The notes under the pieces are model-generated. The model ran no database searches and was not told the origin of the DNA. It saw only the letters and a list, made by a program, of their open reading frames with translations. The translations under genes were made by a program, and so were the position numbers. Shown here piece after piece: positions 8,187 through 17,025 of a DNA stretch of 64,000 nt; the first letter of the stretch is position 1, and each line of letters starts with the position of its first letter. This DNA is from Mycetocola tolaasinivorans. Lineage in GTDB: Bacteria > Actinomycetota > Actinomycetes > Actinomycetales > Microbacteriaceae. Location: contig NZ_RCUX01000008.1 of the NCBI RefSeq assembly GCF_003667565.1, positions 1 to 64,000 on the forward strand. The letters are read 5' to 3'.

Positions 8187-9260
8187 CTACAGCCCCGCCC
8201 CCGATGGCGACACGAGGATCTTCACCGCGGTCTCGTTGCGGTTGATCAGGGTGTCGAAGCCGCGGTCGATGAGACCGTCGAGTCCGATCTTGCCGGTGAT
8301 GAACGGTTTGAGGTCGATCTTGCCGGACTCCACGAGGTCGATCGTCGCGGGGTGATTGCCCATGTACCCGATGGTGCCGCGCAGGTCGATCTCCTTGACC
8401 ACGAGCTTCTGCAGGTCGACGCTCGCACGCTTGCCCCAGATCGAGACCACCACGATGGTGCCACCGGGCTTGATGGCGTCCACCAGGGTGTCGAGCACAA
8501 CGTTGACCGAGGTGCACTCAAACGCGACGTCGGCCCCGCGTCCGTCGGTCAGGGCGCGCACCTCGTCGACCACGTTGACCTGCGAGGGGTCGAGGGCGTG
8601 ATCCGCCACCCCGGCCTCGATGGCCTTCTGTCGGCGCAGTTCGCTCAGCTCGGAGATCACCACGGTGACGCCCTTTGCCTTGAGCACCGCGGCGGTGAGC
8701 AGCCCGATGGGGCCCGCACCGCCGATCAGCGCCACGTCACCCTCCTGCGCGCCACTGCGCACATACGCGTGATAGCCCACCGACAGCGGCTCAATCAGCG
8801 CCGCCTCGTCGAGGGGCACGTTGTCGGCGATGGGGTGCACCCAGCGGCGCTCCACGGTGATCTTTTCGCCGAGTCCGCCGCCACGGCCGCCGAGCCCGAT
8901 GAAGTTCATGTTCGGGGTCAGGTGATAGTTGGTGCCGGGTTCGGTGGAGTACTGCGGGTCGATAATGTAGGGCTCCACCACGACCTTCTGGCCGATCTCG
9001 ATGTCGGTCACGCCCTCGCCCACCGCGTACACGACGCCGGACATCTCGTGCCCCAGGGTGATTGGGGCGTCCTCGCCAGAGATCGGGTGCGGGTGTCCGG
9101 CCGGGGGCACAAAGATCGGCCCGTCCAGGTATTCGTGCAGGTCGGATCCGCAGATTCCGCACCAGGCCACGTCGATCCCGACGGTGCCTGCGGTCACCTC
9201 CGGAACGGGGATTTCGTCGATTCGAATGTCGCCACGGTCGTAGAAACGTGCTGCCTTCAT
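8187..9260 (-). CDS. bdhA: Zinc-dependent alcohol dehydrogenase, (R,R)-butanediol dehydrogenase-like
   Basis: A 357-residue medium-chain dehydrogenase. Catalytic zinc ligands are visible in WCGICGSDLHEYLDGP (Cys near residue 37) and in the GHE motif of ITLGHEMSGVV; the NAD-binding loop is GGAGPIGLL. The four-cysteine structural zinc lobe of classical alcohol dehydrogenases is absent and replaced by a glycine-rich FIGLGGRGGGLGE segment, as in Bacillus BdhA. Likely reaction: NAD-linked interconversion of acetoin and 2,3-butanediol. A GAGGAG site precedes the ATG. It stands alone on the minus strand after the clpX terminator. A sorbitol or threonine dehydrogenase role is less likely but possible. 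Confidence 0.82.
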   Translation of the reverse strand: MKAARFYDRGDIRIDEIPVPEVTAGTVGIDVAWCGICGSDLHEYLDGPIFVPPAGHPHPISGEDAPITLGHEMSGVVYAVGEGVTDIEIGQKVVVEPYIIDPQYSTEPGTNYHLTPNMNFIGLGGRGGGLGEKITVERRWVHPIADNVPLDEAALIEPLSVGYHAYVRSGAQEGDVALIGGAGPIGLLTAAVLKAKGVTVVISELSELRRQKAIEAGVADHALDPSQVNVVDEVRALTDGRGADVAFECTSVNVVLDTLVDAIKPGGTIVVVSIWGKRASVDLQKLVVKEIDLRGTIGYMGNHPATIDLVESGKIDLKPFITGKIGLDGLIDRGFDTLINRNETAVKILVSPSGAGL

Positions 9261-9380
9261 GGGTAGCTCCTCACTCGTTATCCGGATGGGAGGGATCGCC
9301 TCCCTGCTATAAGCCTACGCATGTTATGTATTGATTTCTAGGGTAACGACGGCGCGTCTGCCGACTCTTTCGGGAAGCGC

Positions 9381-9414
9381 AAAAAGCCCGTCACGAGGTG
9401 ACCGTGACGGGCTT
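9381..9414 (-). terminator. Intrinsic terminator of clpX
   Basis: An 11-bp perfect stem (arms 9384-9394 and 9404-9414, AAGCCCGTCAC) 35 nt after the clpX stop, ending on the minus strand in a run of five T. A good Rho-independent terminator closing the clp locus. Confidence 0.85.
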
Positions 9415-9448
9415 GTTGCCGGGAAACCCGGGGTGAAACTCTGGGCCG

Positions 9449-10726
9449 TTAGGCGGACTTTTCACGTACGCGACGCTCACGCACCACGAGTGTGGGAGCG
9501 GCGTTTTCGACCACGGTGGCGCGGGTGATGATGACCTTGCCCACCTCGGTGGTGGAGGGCACCTCGAACATGATCGGGCCGAGCACCTCCTCCATAATCG
9601 CGCGCAGACCGCGGGCGCCGGTCTTGCGCAGCACCGCGAGATCGGCGATGGCCTCAACGGCGTCGGCCTCAAACTCGAGGGCCACACCGTCGAGCGCAAA
9701 CATGCGCTGGTACTGCTTCACCAGGGCGTTCTTCGGGACCGTGAGGATCTCGACCAGGGCGTGCTGATCGAGCGGCGTCACGGCGGTGACCACGGGCAGA
9801 CGACCGATGAACTCAGGGATCAGACCAAACTTGTGGAGGTCTTCCGGAAGGACCTCGGAGAACCAGTCGGTTTCATCCGAATCGGAGTGCAACGGGGCGC
9901 CAAAACCGATGCCCTTCTTACCCGCACGGGCCGAGATGATCTCCTCCAGACCGGCAAAGGCACCGGCCACGATGAAGAGCACGTTGGTGGTGTCGATCTG
10001 GATGAACTCCTGGTTCGGGTGCTTGCGCCCGCCCTGCGGCGGCACCGAGGCAACGGTGCCCTCCAGGATTTTCAGTAGCGCCTGCTGTACGCCCTCACCA
10101 GAGACATCGCGCGTGATCGAGGGGTTCTCGGCCTTGCGGGCAATCTTGTCGACCTCATCGACGTAGATGATGCCGGTCTCGGCACGCTTGACGTCGAAGT
10201 CGGCGGCCTGGAGCAGCTTCAGCAGGATGTTCTCGACATCCTCACCCACGTAACCGGCCTCGGTCAGGGCGGTGGCGTCGGCCACGGCGAAGGGCACGTT
10301 GAGCTGCTTCGCGAGGGTCTGGGCGAGGTAGGTCTTGCCACAGCCGGTGGGGCCGATCATCAGGATGTTGCTCTTGGCGATCTCCACCTCGTCGGCGCGA
10401 TCCTCGGCGCTGGCGATGGTGCCGCCAGCCTGAATGCGCTTGTAGTGGTTGTAGACGGCCACGGCGAGTGCCTTCTTGGCACCCTCCTGGCCGATGACGT
10501 ACTCCTCGAGGAAGTCAAAGATTTCGCGCGGCTTGGGGAGATCAAACTCGGGGGTTTCTTCGGTACCGGCCTCGGCCAGACGCTCCTCGATGATCTCGTT
10601 GCACAGCTCGACGCACTCATCGCAGATGTAGACGCCGGGACCGGCGATCAGCTGTTGCACCTGCTTCTGGCTTTTGCCACAGAAGGAGCACTTCAGTAGA
10701 TCAGCGCTCTCACCGATACGTGCCAT
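9449..10726 (-). CDS. clpX: ATP-dependent Clp protease ATP-binding subunit ClpX
   Basis: A 425-residue AAA+ unfoldase that feeds substrates to ClpP. The N-terminal zinc-binding domain has Cys13, Cys16, Cys35 and Cys38. Walker A is GPTGCGKT (125-132), Walker [11 protein letters not shown] (186-195), and the IGF loop that docks on ClpP is in [10 protein letters not shown]. Arginine-finger region [12 protein letters not shown] is intact. It starts behind a GGAGG site. It lies 171 nt downstream of clpP2 on the same strand with a hairpin in between, so it may have partly independent expression. Length and motifs are standard. Confidence 0.98.
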   Translation of the reverse strand: MARIGESADLLKCSFCGKSQKQVQQLIAGPGVYICDECVELCNEIIEERLAEAGTEETPEFDLPKPREIFDFLEEYVIGQEGAKKALAVAVYNHYKRIQAGGTIASAEDRADEVEIAKSNILMIGPTGCGKTYLAQTLAKQLNVPFAVADATALTEAGYVGEDVENILLKLLQAADFDVKRAETGIIYVDEVDKIARKAENPSITRDVSGEGVQQALLKILEGTVASVPPQGGRKHPNQEFIQIDTTNVLFIVAGAFAGLEEIISARAGKKGIGFGAPLHSDSDETDWFSEVLPEDLHKFGLIPEFIGRLPVVTAVTPLDQHALVEILTVPKNALVKQYQRMFALDGVALEFEADAVEAIADLAVLRKTGARGLRAIMEEVLGPIMFEVPSTTEVGKVIITRATVVENAAPTLVVRERRVREKSA

Positions 10727-10847
10727 GATTCCTCCAGATCCGGGTTACCCCCAAGGTTACCGTTACCCTGAGCCTAGTCGAGGCCACCGACGTCGTGTGT
10801 CCGGCCCCGCCGTATTAGTTAACGACTGTTATGTCAGGTGAATGCAC

Positions 10848-10884
10848 GCGAGGCGCGTGATGAGAATCTCAGCACGCGCCTCGC
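10848..10884 (-). terminator. Hairpin between clpP2 and clpX
   Basis: A perfect 12-bp stem (GCGAGGCGCGTG at 10848-10859 with its complement at 10873-10884) begins 14 nt past the clpP2 stop. There is no T-run, so it may partly attenuate transcription into clpX or protect the clpP1P2 mRNA 3' end. Confidence 0.5.
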
Positions 10885-10897
10885 GGTACAACGGTTG

Positions 10898-11560
10898 CTA
10901 CGCGGAAATCGCGAGCGGGTTCTTGCGGCTCTCCAGAATCTGGTCGATCAGACCGTACTCCAGGGCCTCCTCGGCTGACAGGATCTTGTCGCGGTCGATG
11001 TCCTTGTGGACCTCCTCGACGGTGCGCTTGGTGTGGCGTGCGAGGGTTTCCTCGAGCCACACGCGCATGCGTGCCATCTCAGCGGCCTGGATCTCGATAT
11101 CCGAAGCCTGGCCACCACCCTGGCCAACGGCCGGCTGGTGAATCAGGATGCGGGCGTTCGGCAGGGCCAGACGCTTGCCCGGGGTACCACCGGCGGTCAG
11201 CACGGCCGCGGCCGACGCTGCCTGGCCAAGCACCACGGTCTGCACGTGCGGACGAATGTACTGCATGGTGTCGTAGATCGCGGTCATCGCGGTGAACGAG
11301 CCACCGGGCGAGTTGATGTACATCATGATGTCGCGGTCCGGATCCATCGACTCCAGCACGAGCAGCTGAGCCATCACGTCATCGGCCGAGGCGTCATCCA
11401 CCTGCACACCGAGGAAGATGATGCGGTCCTCGAACAGCTTCGCGTACGGGTCCTGACGCTTGTAACCGTAGGCGGTGCGCTCCTCGAAGCTCGGCAGAAT
11501 GTAGCGCGAGCTCGGGCTCTGCAGCATCGAGCCGCCGGCCTGGAAAGTAGGGGTCTGCAT
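10898..11560 (-). CDS. clpP2: ATP-dependent Clp protease proteolytic subunit ClpP2
   Basis: A 220-residue serine protease subunit. The triad is readable: Ser116 in GQAASAAAV, His141 in LIHQPA, and the Asp of [13 protein letters not shown] (about 191). The N-terminal extension of about 20 residues is typical of actinobacterial ClpP2. In this phylum ClpP1 and ClpP2 form a mixed tetradecamer with ClpX or ClpC. It lies 27 nt downstream of clpP1, so they are co-transcribed. Confidence 0.97.
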   Translation of the reverse strand: MQTPTFQAGGSMLQSPSSRYILPSFEERTAYGYKRQDPYAKLFEDRIIFLGVQVDDASADDVMAQLLVLESMDPDRDIMMYINSPGGSFTAMTAIYDTMQYIRPHVQTVVLGQAASAAAVLTAGGTPGKRLALPNARILIHQPAVGQGGGQASDIEIQAAEMARMRVWLEETLARHTKRTVEEVHKDIDRDKILSAEEALEYGLIDQILESRKNPLAISA

Positions 11561-11587
11561 GTTATATGTCCTGTCTTCTCGCGCCGG

Positions 11588-12175
11588 TTACTTGGATTCG
11601 GTTCCGCCACCACCGGTGACGTCGGTCGCCGAGGAACGGATGTGATCCACGAAACCGTACTCGAGAGCCTCTTCAGCGGTGAACCAGCGGTCACGGTCAC
11701 CATCAGCGTTGACCTGCTCGACGGTCTTGCCGGTCTGGTCGGCGGTGATCTTCGCCAGGCGCTGCTTCATGTCGTTGATGAGCGCGGCCTGGGTCTGGAT
11801 GTCGCTCGAGGTACCGCCGAAACCACCGTGCGGCTGGTGCAGCAGCACGCGGGCGTTCGGCGTGATGTAGCGCTTGCCCTTGGTGCCCGCGGTCAGCAGC
11901 AGCTGGCCCATCGAGGCGGCCATACCGATACCCACGGTCACAATGTCGTTGGGCACAAACTGCATGGTGTCGTAGATCGCCATACCCGCGGTGATCGAAC
12001 CACCCGGGGAGTTAATGTAGAGGAAGATATCCGCTTCCGGGTCCTCGGCGGCAAGCAGCAGCAGCTTGGCTGCGATCTCGTTTGCATTGTCATCGCGGAC
12101 CTCGGAACCGAGCCAGATGATTCGGTCCTTCAGAAGACGGTCAAATACACCGGGCTGGGGTGTGATGTCGGCCAT
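11588..12175 (-). CDS. clpP1: ATP-dependent Clp protease proteolytic subunit ClpP1
   Basis: A 195-residue subunit with triad Ser88 ([10 protein letters not shown]), His113 (LLHQPHGG) and Asp162 ([12 protein letters not shown]). The frame remains open 50 codons upstream, but the ATG at 12175 is chosen because GGAG stands 6 nt before it and because family members start at this point; the ATG at 12187 has no ribosome binding site. It is the first gene of the clpP1-clpP2 pair. A ClgR-like inverted motif lies about 65-82 nt upstream. Confidence 0.96.
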   Translation of the reverse strand: MADITPQPGVFDRLLKDRIIWLGSEVRDDNANEIAAKLLLLAAEDPEADIFLYINSPGGSITAGMAIYDTMQFVPNDIVTVGIGMAASMGQLLLTAGTKGKRYITPNARVLLHQPHGGFGGTSSDIQTQAALINDMKQRLAKITADQTGKTVEQVNADGDRDRWFTAEEALEYGFVDHIRSSATDVTGGGGTESK

Positions 12176-12239
12176 GTCGCGCTCCATTCGTTTTGTGCGT
12201 CGAATTGAATCTATCGCGCCCGAACACATCGTGCTGGCG

Positions 12240-12257
12240 TGTTCGCCCACGGCGTGC
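12240..12257. promoter_or_regulatory. ClgR-like operator upstream of clpP1P2
   Basis: TGTTCGCCCACGGCGTGC has the CGC-N5-GCG core and, apart from one position, fits the consensus WNNWCGCYNANRGCGWWS that I recall for the Corynebacterium Clp regulator ClgR. Position upstream of clpP1 agrees with known ClgR control of clpP1P2 in several actinobacteria. No clgR gene is in the window. Confidence 0.55.
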
Positions 12258-12473
12258 ATCGTGGCGCGAATGTTGCCCAGGAGTTCGCTTCGGGCAAACA
12301 CAACCACCGGTTCGCACAGGACCAACCCACACGAACACCATGGCGTTTAGAGTTCGCACGCGCCAAACAGAGAAGCGGCCGCCGCTGGTCGAGACGAAGC
12401 GGTTTCTGTGTCCGCTTTGTCCGTTTGGCGTGACTTCCTATTGCCGTCCTTGCAGCCCTGTTCGCCCGCAACC

Positions 12474-12479
12474 TACCGT
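12474..12479 (+). promoter_or_regulatory. Putative promoter of the three-gene cassette
   Basis: TACCGT lies 7 nt before the ATG at 12487, and TTGCAG (12450-12455) stands 18 bp further upstream. No ribosome binding site precedes the ATG, fitting leaderless transcription. Confidence 0.5.
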
Positions 12480-12486
12480 CGAAAAC

Positions 12487-12909
12487 ATGATCAGTTCTCG
12501 TCGGAATCACCGTCCTCTACGCCGCCCACTCACCCACCCTCCACAGGGCGAATCAGCGCGCCTGCGGAAGCGCCGAAAAACGATTGCCAAGCTCGGCAAG
12601 AGCCCCTTGATGTGGTGGCTGAGTAGCCCGCGCGGTGCGGTCATTTGGTCGCCCCTGATTCTCCTGTTTTTCGCTTCCATCGTGCTCAAGCCAGCACTCA
12701 CCTACGGCCTAATCATTGGGCACATGAGCCCCGCGCTCATTCCATTACCTCCCGTGTCAACCGCGCTGGCCTGGGCGGTGTCAGTGATCGGTTGGCTCCT
12801 GATGCCCGCACTGGTCGGGGCGGTCGTCGGCTACCTGGTGAATATGCAGATTGGACGGCATCGGTCGCTTGCCACACCGCCCGGAGGGAGCCTCGCCCAT
12901 GGTGCATGA
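12487..12909 (+). CDS. Small membrane protein of unknown function (first of three-gene cassette)
   Basis: A 140-residue protein: a basic N-terminus of about 45 residues rich in Arg and Lys, then two hydrophobic segments (about residues 52-74 and 88-117), ending ALVGAVVGYLVNMQIGRHRS. From memory the second segment resembles actinobacterial family DUF6313, found mainly in Streptomyces-like genomes; that is a tentative match. The ATG at 12487 is chosen because a promoter-like TACCGT sits 7 nt upstream and because the frame further upstream overlaps the clpP1 control region. It overlaps the next gene by 11 nt. Confidence 0.65.
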   Translation: MISSRRNHRPLRRPLTHPPQGESARLRKRRKTIAKLGKSPLMWWLSSPRGAVIWSPLILLFFASIVLKPALTYGLIIGHMSPALIPLPPVSTALAWAVSVIGWLLMPALVGAVVGYLVNMQIGRHRSLATPPGGSLAHGA

Positions 12910-13198
12910 TAAGCGACCGCTGCCGCTCAGGACGCTGCACCGGTCAAACGATGAGTGGGCAGACTTCGTGGAGTGGTGGGTGAGGGATGAGCACGGCAAT
13001 GACTGGGACTACGCGGGCAGCCATTGGTACGATTACTTGGCCTGGGCGGTACAACTAAAACGCCATCGCACTCACAACGGCCACGCCCTCATTCGAGCGG
13101 CCGAGCACTACTCACAGAACTTCATTCGGCTGACCTACGCGGGCGGGGAACGATGCGTATTCTGCATCATAGATTCACGGAAAGGAGCAAAACCATGA
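12899..13198 (+). CDS. Hypothetical protein, second of three-gene cassette (99 aa)
   Basis: Unrecognised soluble protein. It is rich in Trp, Tyr and His (DEWADFVEWWVRDEHGNDWD, then WYDYLAWAVQ), with a CVFC pair near the C-terminus that could bind metal or form a disulfide. The ATG at 12899 follows a GGAGGGAG site and overlaps the end of the membrane protein gene; the stop overlaps the next start as ATGA. This tight packing argues for a real operon and joint function. Confidence 0.6.
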   Translation: MVHDKRPLPLRTLHRSNDEWADFVEWWVRDEHGNDWDYAGSHWYDYLAWAVQLKRHRTHNGHALIRAAEHYSQNFIRLTYAGGERCVFCIIDSRKGAKP

Positions 13199-13470
13199 GG
13201 GATAACAATACGAGGAGCAAAAGCATGAGTGTAGACGCAGAGGCTTTCTTCGCGGGGCAGGCCAGAGCGATCCTCGAGTCGTCCAGCCGGGGTGCGGTTT
13301 CGCACTCCGAGGTCGAGCGGTTTCTCGAGCGGGTCGCTCGAATCACCGACGAGGGCCACCTTTCCGGTCATCTGATGTCGGCCGAGGAAGCTCGGCTCAT
13401 ACTCATGAGCGGCGGTTCACCCGCTTCGAGCGCGGACGCGGCCACTCAGCGCACGGGTTTCACGGCCTAG
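13195..13470 (+). CDS. Hypothetical protein, third of three-gene cassette (91 aa)
   Basis: Unrecognised. Predicted mostly helical and acidic (AEAFFAGQARAILESS, VERFLERVARITDEGHLSG), with no cysteine or membrane segment. The start at 13195 shares ATGA with the previous stop and follows AAAGGAG. A second equally good start, ATG 13225, follows a near copy of the same signal (GAGGAGCAAAAGC), so two N-termini are possible. No relative is known to me. It ends the cassette, with no evident terminator behind it. Confidence 0.55.
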   Translation: MRDNNTRSKSMSVDAEAFFAGQARAILESSSRGAVSHSEVERFLERVARITDEGHLSGHLMSAEEARLILMSGGSPASSADAATQRTGFTA

Positions 13471-13508
13471 ATCCTTCCCCGTGGCGCTCGTGGTGCCCAT
13501 AGTGCAAC

Positions 13509-13544
13509 GTCGGGTCAGACACACGAAGTCGGGTCAGACACACG
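13509..13544. repeat. Tandem 17-bp direct repeat
   Basis: GTCGGGTCAGACACACG occurs at 13509-13525 and again at 13528-13544, separated by 2 bp. The 19-bp period is close to two helical turns. It lies in the 176-bp gap between the cassette and the oxidoreductase gene and may be a binding site or a replication-slippage product. Confidence 0.8.
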
Positions 13545-13646
13545 GGGTCACGGTGGTGACGAACCCCTCGTCGAGCGAATAGGGTCGATTCACGGTGCCC
13601 TTAGTCCCTGTGTGCACCTGACGCTGAATTCTCGAAGGGTACACCC

Positions 13647-14660
13647 GTGGCCGTTCTCGCACACCGCTACCAGCTGGTCGCTCGTCCCGCCGGGCTTCCC
13701 GGCCCCGAGCACTTCGAGGTTGTTACCGAGCGGCTCGACCTGGGCGCGCTCCCCCGTCTTGCGCCGCCCACCCTGCTCGTGCAAAACGTTCTGTTCTCGG
13801 TGGATCCCTACCACCGCGAGGCGATGGACGGCGATTGGGAGCTTGGCGCACCGCTCGAGGGCCGCAGCGCGGGGCGCGTTCTCGCGTCGACCTCCCCCGA
13901 TTTCCGGCCCGGAGACACCGTGCTGCATCGCCGAGGATACGCGACCCACGCCCTCGTTCCAGCCTCCGAGGCACGCCGCATCAGCCCACCCGCGGGTGTC
14001 CCACTGGAGGCCTATGTCAGCATCCTCGGTGGCACCGGGCTGACCGCGTATGTGGGGCTCACCCGCATTGCCGAACTGCACGGTGGCCAGGCACTCCTGG
14101 TCACCGCGGCGGGCGGTGGCGTCGGAACCGCCGCCGCGCACATCGCCCGCCTCCTCGGGGCCAGCCCCATCGTGGGCGTGACCAGCACGCCGGAGAAGGC
14201 CGAGCGTCTGGTATCCGCGGGCACCTACGATCGCGTCGTCGCGTTCCGTGACACCCCCGCGCTGGCTCGCCTGCGCGCAGAAAACAGCGGGCGCTTTGAC
14301 GCGGTCATTGAGGGCGTGGGCGGAGATCATCTCTCGCTCGCGATTGACCTCGTGAAGCCGCGCGGCCGCATCGCCTGGGCCGGAGCAATCGGCCAGTACA
14401 CGACGGAGCCGCCCGCTGCCCCGCGCAACCTCTTCACCATGGTCGACAAGCAGGTGCGTCTCGAGGGCTATCTCGTGGCCTCCTACCGCGACGTGCAGGA
14501 GGAGTTTGAGAGCTTCCTCATCCCACACATCGTGTCGGGTGCGGTCCCCGTGGACGTTACGGTCACCGAGGGCTTTGAACACGCGATCGACGCCCTGCAG
14601 GGCCTGTTTACCGGGAAGAACTTTGGCAAGTCGATCGTGCGGCTCATTCCCTCGGTCTAG
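13647..14660 (+). CDS. NADP-dependent MDR oxidoreductase (CurA / leukotriene B4 dehydrogenase-like)
   Basis: A 337-residue zinc-free medium-chain reductase. The family signature NVLFSVDPYHREAMDG is in the N-terminal domain, the NADPH-binding loop is AAGGGVGTAAAHIARLLGA (about 152-170), and the YTTEPPAAPRNLF segment is the usual substrate-loop region. The family reduces alpha,beta-unsaturated carbonyls; the physiological substrate here is unknown. Start is GTG 13647 behind GAAGG. Its 3' end overlaps the convergent ClbS-like gene by 17 nt. Confidence 0.87.
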   Translation: MAVLAHRYQLVARPAGLPGPEHFEVVTERLDLGALPRLAPPTLLVQNVLFSVDPYHREAMDGDWELGAPLEGRSAGRVLASTSPDFRPGDTVLHRRGYATHALVPASEARRISPPAGVPLEAYVSILGGTGLTAYVGLTRIAELHGGQALLVTAAGGGVGTAAAHIARLLGASPIVGVTSTPEKAERLVSAGTYDRVVAFRDTPALARLRAENSGRFDAVIEGVGGDHLSLAIDLVKPRGRIAWAGAIGQYTTEPPAAPRNLFTMVDKQVRLEGYLVASYRDVQEEFESFLIPHIVSGAVPVDVTVTEGFEHAIDALQGLFTGKNFGKSIVRLIPSV

Positions 14661-15219
14661 TGCCCGAAGCAGGCACCATGGTTGCGAGGTCTAGCGACTT
14701 CGCGAACTTTCTCACCTTCTTGGTAGCCCAGACATAGTGGCTCGCCGTGACCGAGGTGAAGTAGCTGCCGAGGGTGGTCCCACCCACCCACGGATACGCT
14801 CCCCGGGTGAACAGTTCCTCCTGCGAAAAGTGATCGATGAGTGTCATGACCCTCACATGGCTCTCGCAGACCAGCGCGAACGACTCCGCGTAGGAGCTCC
14901 CTCGGTTGCGCTCGGTAAACTCCGCATTCATGGCACCGTAGGTTTTCCAGTTGTAGCCGGCCTTCAGAAACGGCTTCTCCTCGCCCGCCAGGTTGGAACT
15001 CACCCAGTCAAGCAGGAGGAGATGCCACTCGTGCAGGTGAATGAGCACATCGTGAACGTTGCTGTCCCGGGCCCAGTGCGCCCCCTTTTCCCTACTCACG
15101 TCAAACGAAAAGGGAAGATCGCGCTGTTCTTCCGTGAGCGCGGCAAGGATGCCGGTGAGCGTTTCGAACGTCGTATTTCCGGCGCTCACCAGGTCGTCTT
15201 TGGTTGTTGCTCTGGCCAT
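14644..15219 (-). CDS. ClbS/DfsB family four-helix protein
   Basis: A 191-residue protein of the DinB-like superfamily. Recognisable are the N-terminal MARATTKDDL start, the HDVLIHLHEWHLLLLDW segment with the His residues of this fold, and FLKAGYNWKTYGAMN. ClbS gives resistance to colibactin by cyclopropane hydrolysis; DfsB-like relatives have other or unknown roles, so self-resistance is only a possibility. The ATG at 15219 is preferred over an upstream TTG because GGGGGA lies 7 nt before it. The gene runs convergently into the MDR gene. Confidence 0.82.
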   Translation of the reverse strand: MARATTKDDLVSAGNTTFETLTGILAALTEEQRDLPFSFDVSREKGAHWARDSNVHDVLIHLHEWHLLLLDWVSSNLAGEEKPFLKAGYNWKTYGAMNAEFTERNRGSSYAESFALVCESHVRVMTLIDHFSQEELFTRGAYPWVGGTTLGSYFTSVTASHYVWATKKVRKFAKSLDLATMVPASGTRPRE

Positions 15220-15285
15220 CTCAAAATCCCCCAAAAGTATCGTCCCGTGTCAGAACGCCACGGGAATCCCCTCGGGGCATCGTAC

Positions 15286-17025
15286 CTAGCCGCCGAAGGG
15301 CTGAATGCTCGCCATGCTCATAATGGTGGACTGGATGCGCGCCAGGGCCGCCGGGTCGGTGACCGAGGATCCGGTCACTGCCTGCCAGGACTCCACGATC
15401 AGGTCGCCGTAGTTGTGTCCGTGACGGGCGGGGACGGATTCCCCCATCAGCATGTCGATGAGCACCTGCGCGGCAGTCACCACGGGAATCCAGCGCATGT
15501 CCGGGCTGATCTGATCGGAGCGTTGCCCCGGGGTGAGCCAGTCCGGCTCCTGCCAGATGAGTTCCGCACCCAGCCAGGTGACCGGGTCGCTCGCATGCTG
15601 AAGGTAGGCCACGCGCGGGAACTCCCACGGGCCTCCGAGGAGTTCCAGATCTCCCGAACGGGCCATCCAACGCGCCTCGCGCCCCTCATTCAGCACGGGT
15701 TGCCACTCCGGCGAACCGGCGTCGCGCTGCGCCTGCAGGGAGCGCCACAGCGGGGTACCATTGGGCGACCCGACAAAGAGCGCCCCATCGGTACGTGCAC
15801 GCACATCGGCCAGGGAGCCAAAGACCGCCTGTGATCCCTGCGCGCCAAGGCTCAGCCCGTAACTGATCAGTTTGGGGCGGTGCGCGCCCTCGGGCAGCGC
15901 GTGAATCGCCGCACTCACCGCGTCAAAGAGGTCACGTGCGGCCGCAACCGAGGCGTCGGGATCAAAGATGAACGATACCCAGCTGGGTGTGTAGGCGTAC
16001 TGCATCGAGACGATCGCGGTGTTTCCGCCGTGGAGGTATTCAACCGCGTCAACGGTCTGTGGCTCGAGCCAGCCCGATCCGGTCGATGTGGCCACCACGA
16101 GGACTTCGCGATCAAACGCGTGGGTGCGCTCCAGCTCGCGCACGGCGAGTGCCGCGCGTGCCGCGGTGGTCGGAGCGGATTTCAGGCCGGCGTAGACGCG
16201 GATCGGCTCTATTGCGGGCTGCCCGGTGATCTCGGTGATCTTCTGGGCGTCCGGTCCCTCGGCGACAAAGGCCGCGCCGTGCCGGCCCAGGGTATCCCAG
16301 GGAATCTCCGAGCCGGGGCCGCCCGATCGCTCGGTGGAGGTGGGGGCGCTCAGTTCGGCGGCGGGTTCGGCGTTGGAGGCCGCATAGATGCGATCCACCC
16401 CGAACATCGCACCGCTGACCACCACGGCGACCACCAAAACGGCAGTGAGAATCGAGCCGCCGAGTGCGATCGGTGCGCCGCGGCGGGCGCGAATGCGGCG
16501 GTAGAGGTTCGAGAACCAACGCCCAATCGCCAGCCCGAGAATCGTGACCGGCAGCAGCCCGAGGATGAATAGCCCGGCATGGGGCGCACCGCCCGGGGGC
16601 ATCTCCACGAGTTCGCGCACCTCGTTTTGCCAGGCCAGCGCGGCGGCACCCAGCCCGGACAGACCGATCGCCATCACAACGAGTACACCGATCCAGACGA
16701 TTCGGCGGACACGCGTGGATACGCGCCAGGGCAGAAGACGGCGGCCGAGGGCCCAGAGTAGGCGTCCGAAGGCATACCCGAGCAGGAATATCACGCCCGT
16801 CATCACGCCCTGCAGGATCGCCGGACGCGGCAGCAGTGACGGCGTGAGCGACAGGTAGGCGGGGATCAGACCAAAGATCACACCGGCCACGTTGAGTCGC
16901 CACCAGGGCGCGCGATAGCGCTCGGCCGCTGTCTTCTCCGGCGATACGAAAGCGGCCGGATTCGCACTCGAACGCGCCGTCTCGGGGGCGTGAGACGTTT
17001 GGTTGTCGGGGGTTGCGTTGTGCAC
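15286..17025 (-). CDS. Membrane-anchored alpha/beta hydrolase (Abhydrolase_9 type)
   Basis: A 579-residue protein with four to five N-terminal membrane segments up to about residue 220, followed by an external alpha/beta-hydrolase domain. The segment SYGLSLGAQGSQAVFG contains the GxSxG-like nucleophile elbow, and LVVATSTGSGWLEPQTVDAVEYL and NTAIVSMQYAYTPSWVSF are characteristic of the actinobacterial two-domain family (Abhydrolase_9_N plus Abhydrolase_9). The substrate is unknown; an envelope lipid or ester is the usual suggestion. Start GTG 17025 follows AGAGGG. It is monocistronic. Confidence 0.85.
   Translation of the reverse strand: MHNATPDNQTSHAPETARSSANPAAFVSPEKTAAERYRAPWWRLNVAGVIFGLIPAYLSLTPSLLPRPAILQGVMTGVIFLLGYAFGRLLWALGRRLLPWRVSTRVRRIVWIGVLVVMAIGLSGLGAAALAWQNEVRELVEMPPGGAPHAGLFILGLLPVTILGLAIGRWFSNLYRRIRARRGAPIALGGSILTAVLVVAVVVSGAMFGVDRIYAASNAEPAAELSAPTSTERSGGPGSEIPWDTLGRHGAAFVAEGPDAQKITEITGQPAIEPIRVYAGLKSAPTTAARAALAVRELERTHAFDREVLVVATSTGSGWLEPQTVDAVEYLHGGNTAIVSMQYAYTPSWVSFIFDPDASVAAARDLFDAVSAAIHALPEGAHRPKLISYGLSLGAQGSQAVFGSLADVRARTDGALFVGSPNGTPLWRSLQAQRDAGSPEWQPVLNEGREARWMARSGDLELLGGPWEFPRVAYLQHASDPVTWLGAELIWQEPDWLTPGQRSDQISPDMRWIPVVTAAQVLIDMLMGESVPARHGHNYGDLIVESWQAVTGSSVTDPAALARIQSTIMSMASIQPFGG

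Larger units (their letters stand above)
12176..12486. other. Intergenic region between clpP1 and the three-gene cassette
   Basis: About 311 bp between divergent transcription units. It holds the clpP1 ribosome binding site, a ClgR-like box (12240-12257), and near its right end a TTGCAG / TACCGT pair with an 18-bp spacer that could drive the rightward cassette. Long open frames cross it on both strands, but they only extend neighbouring genes upstream and have no start signals. Confidence 0.6.
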
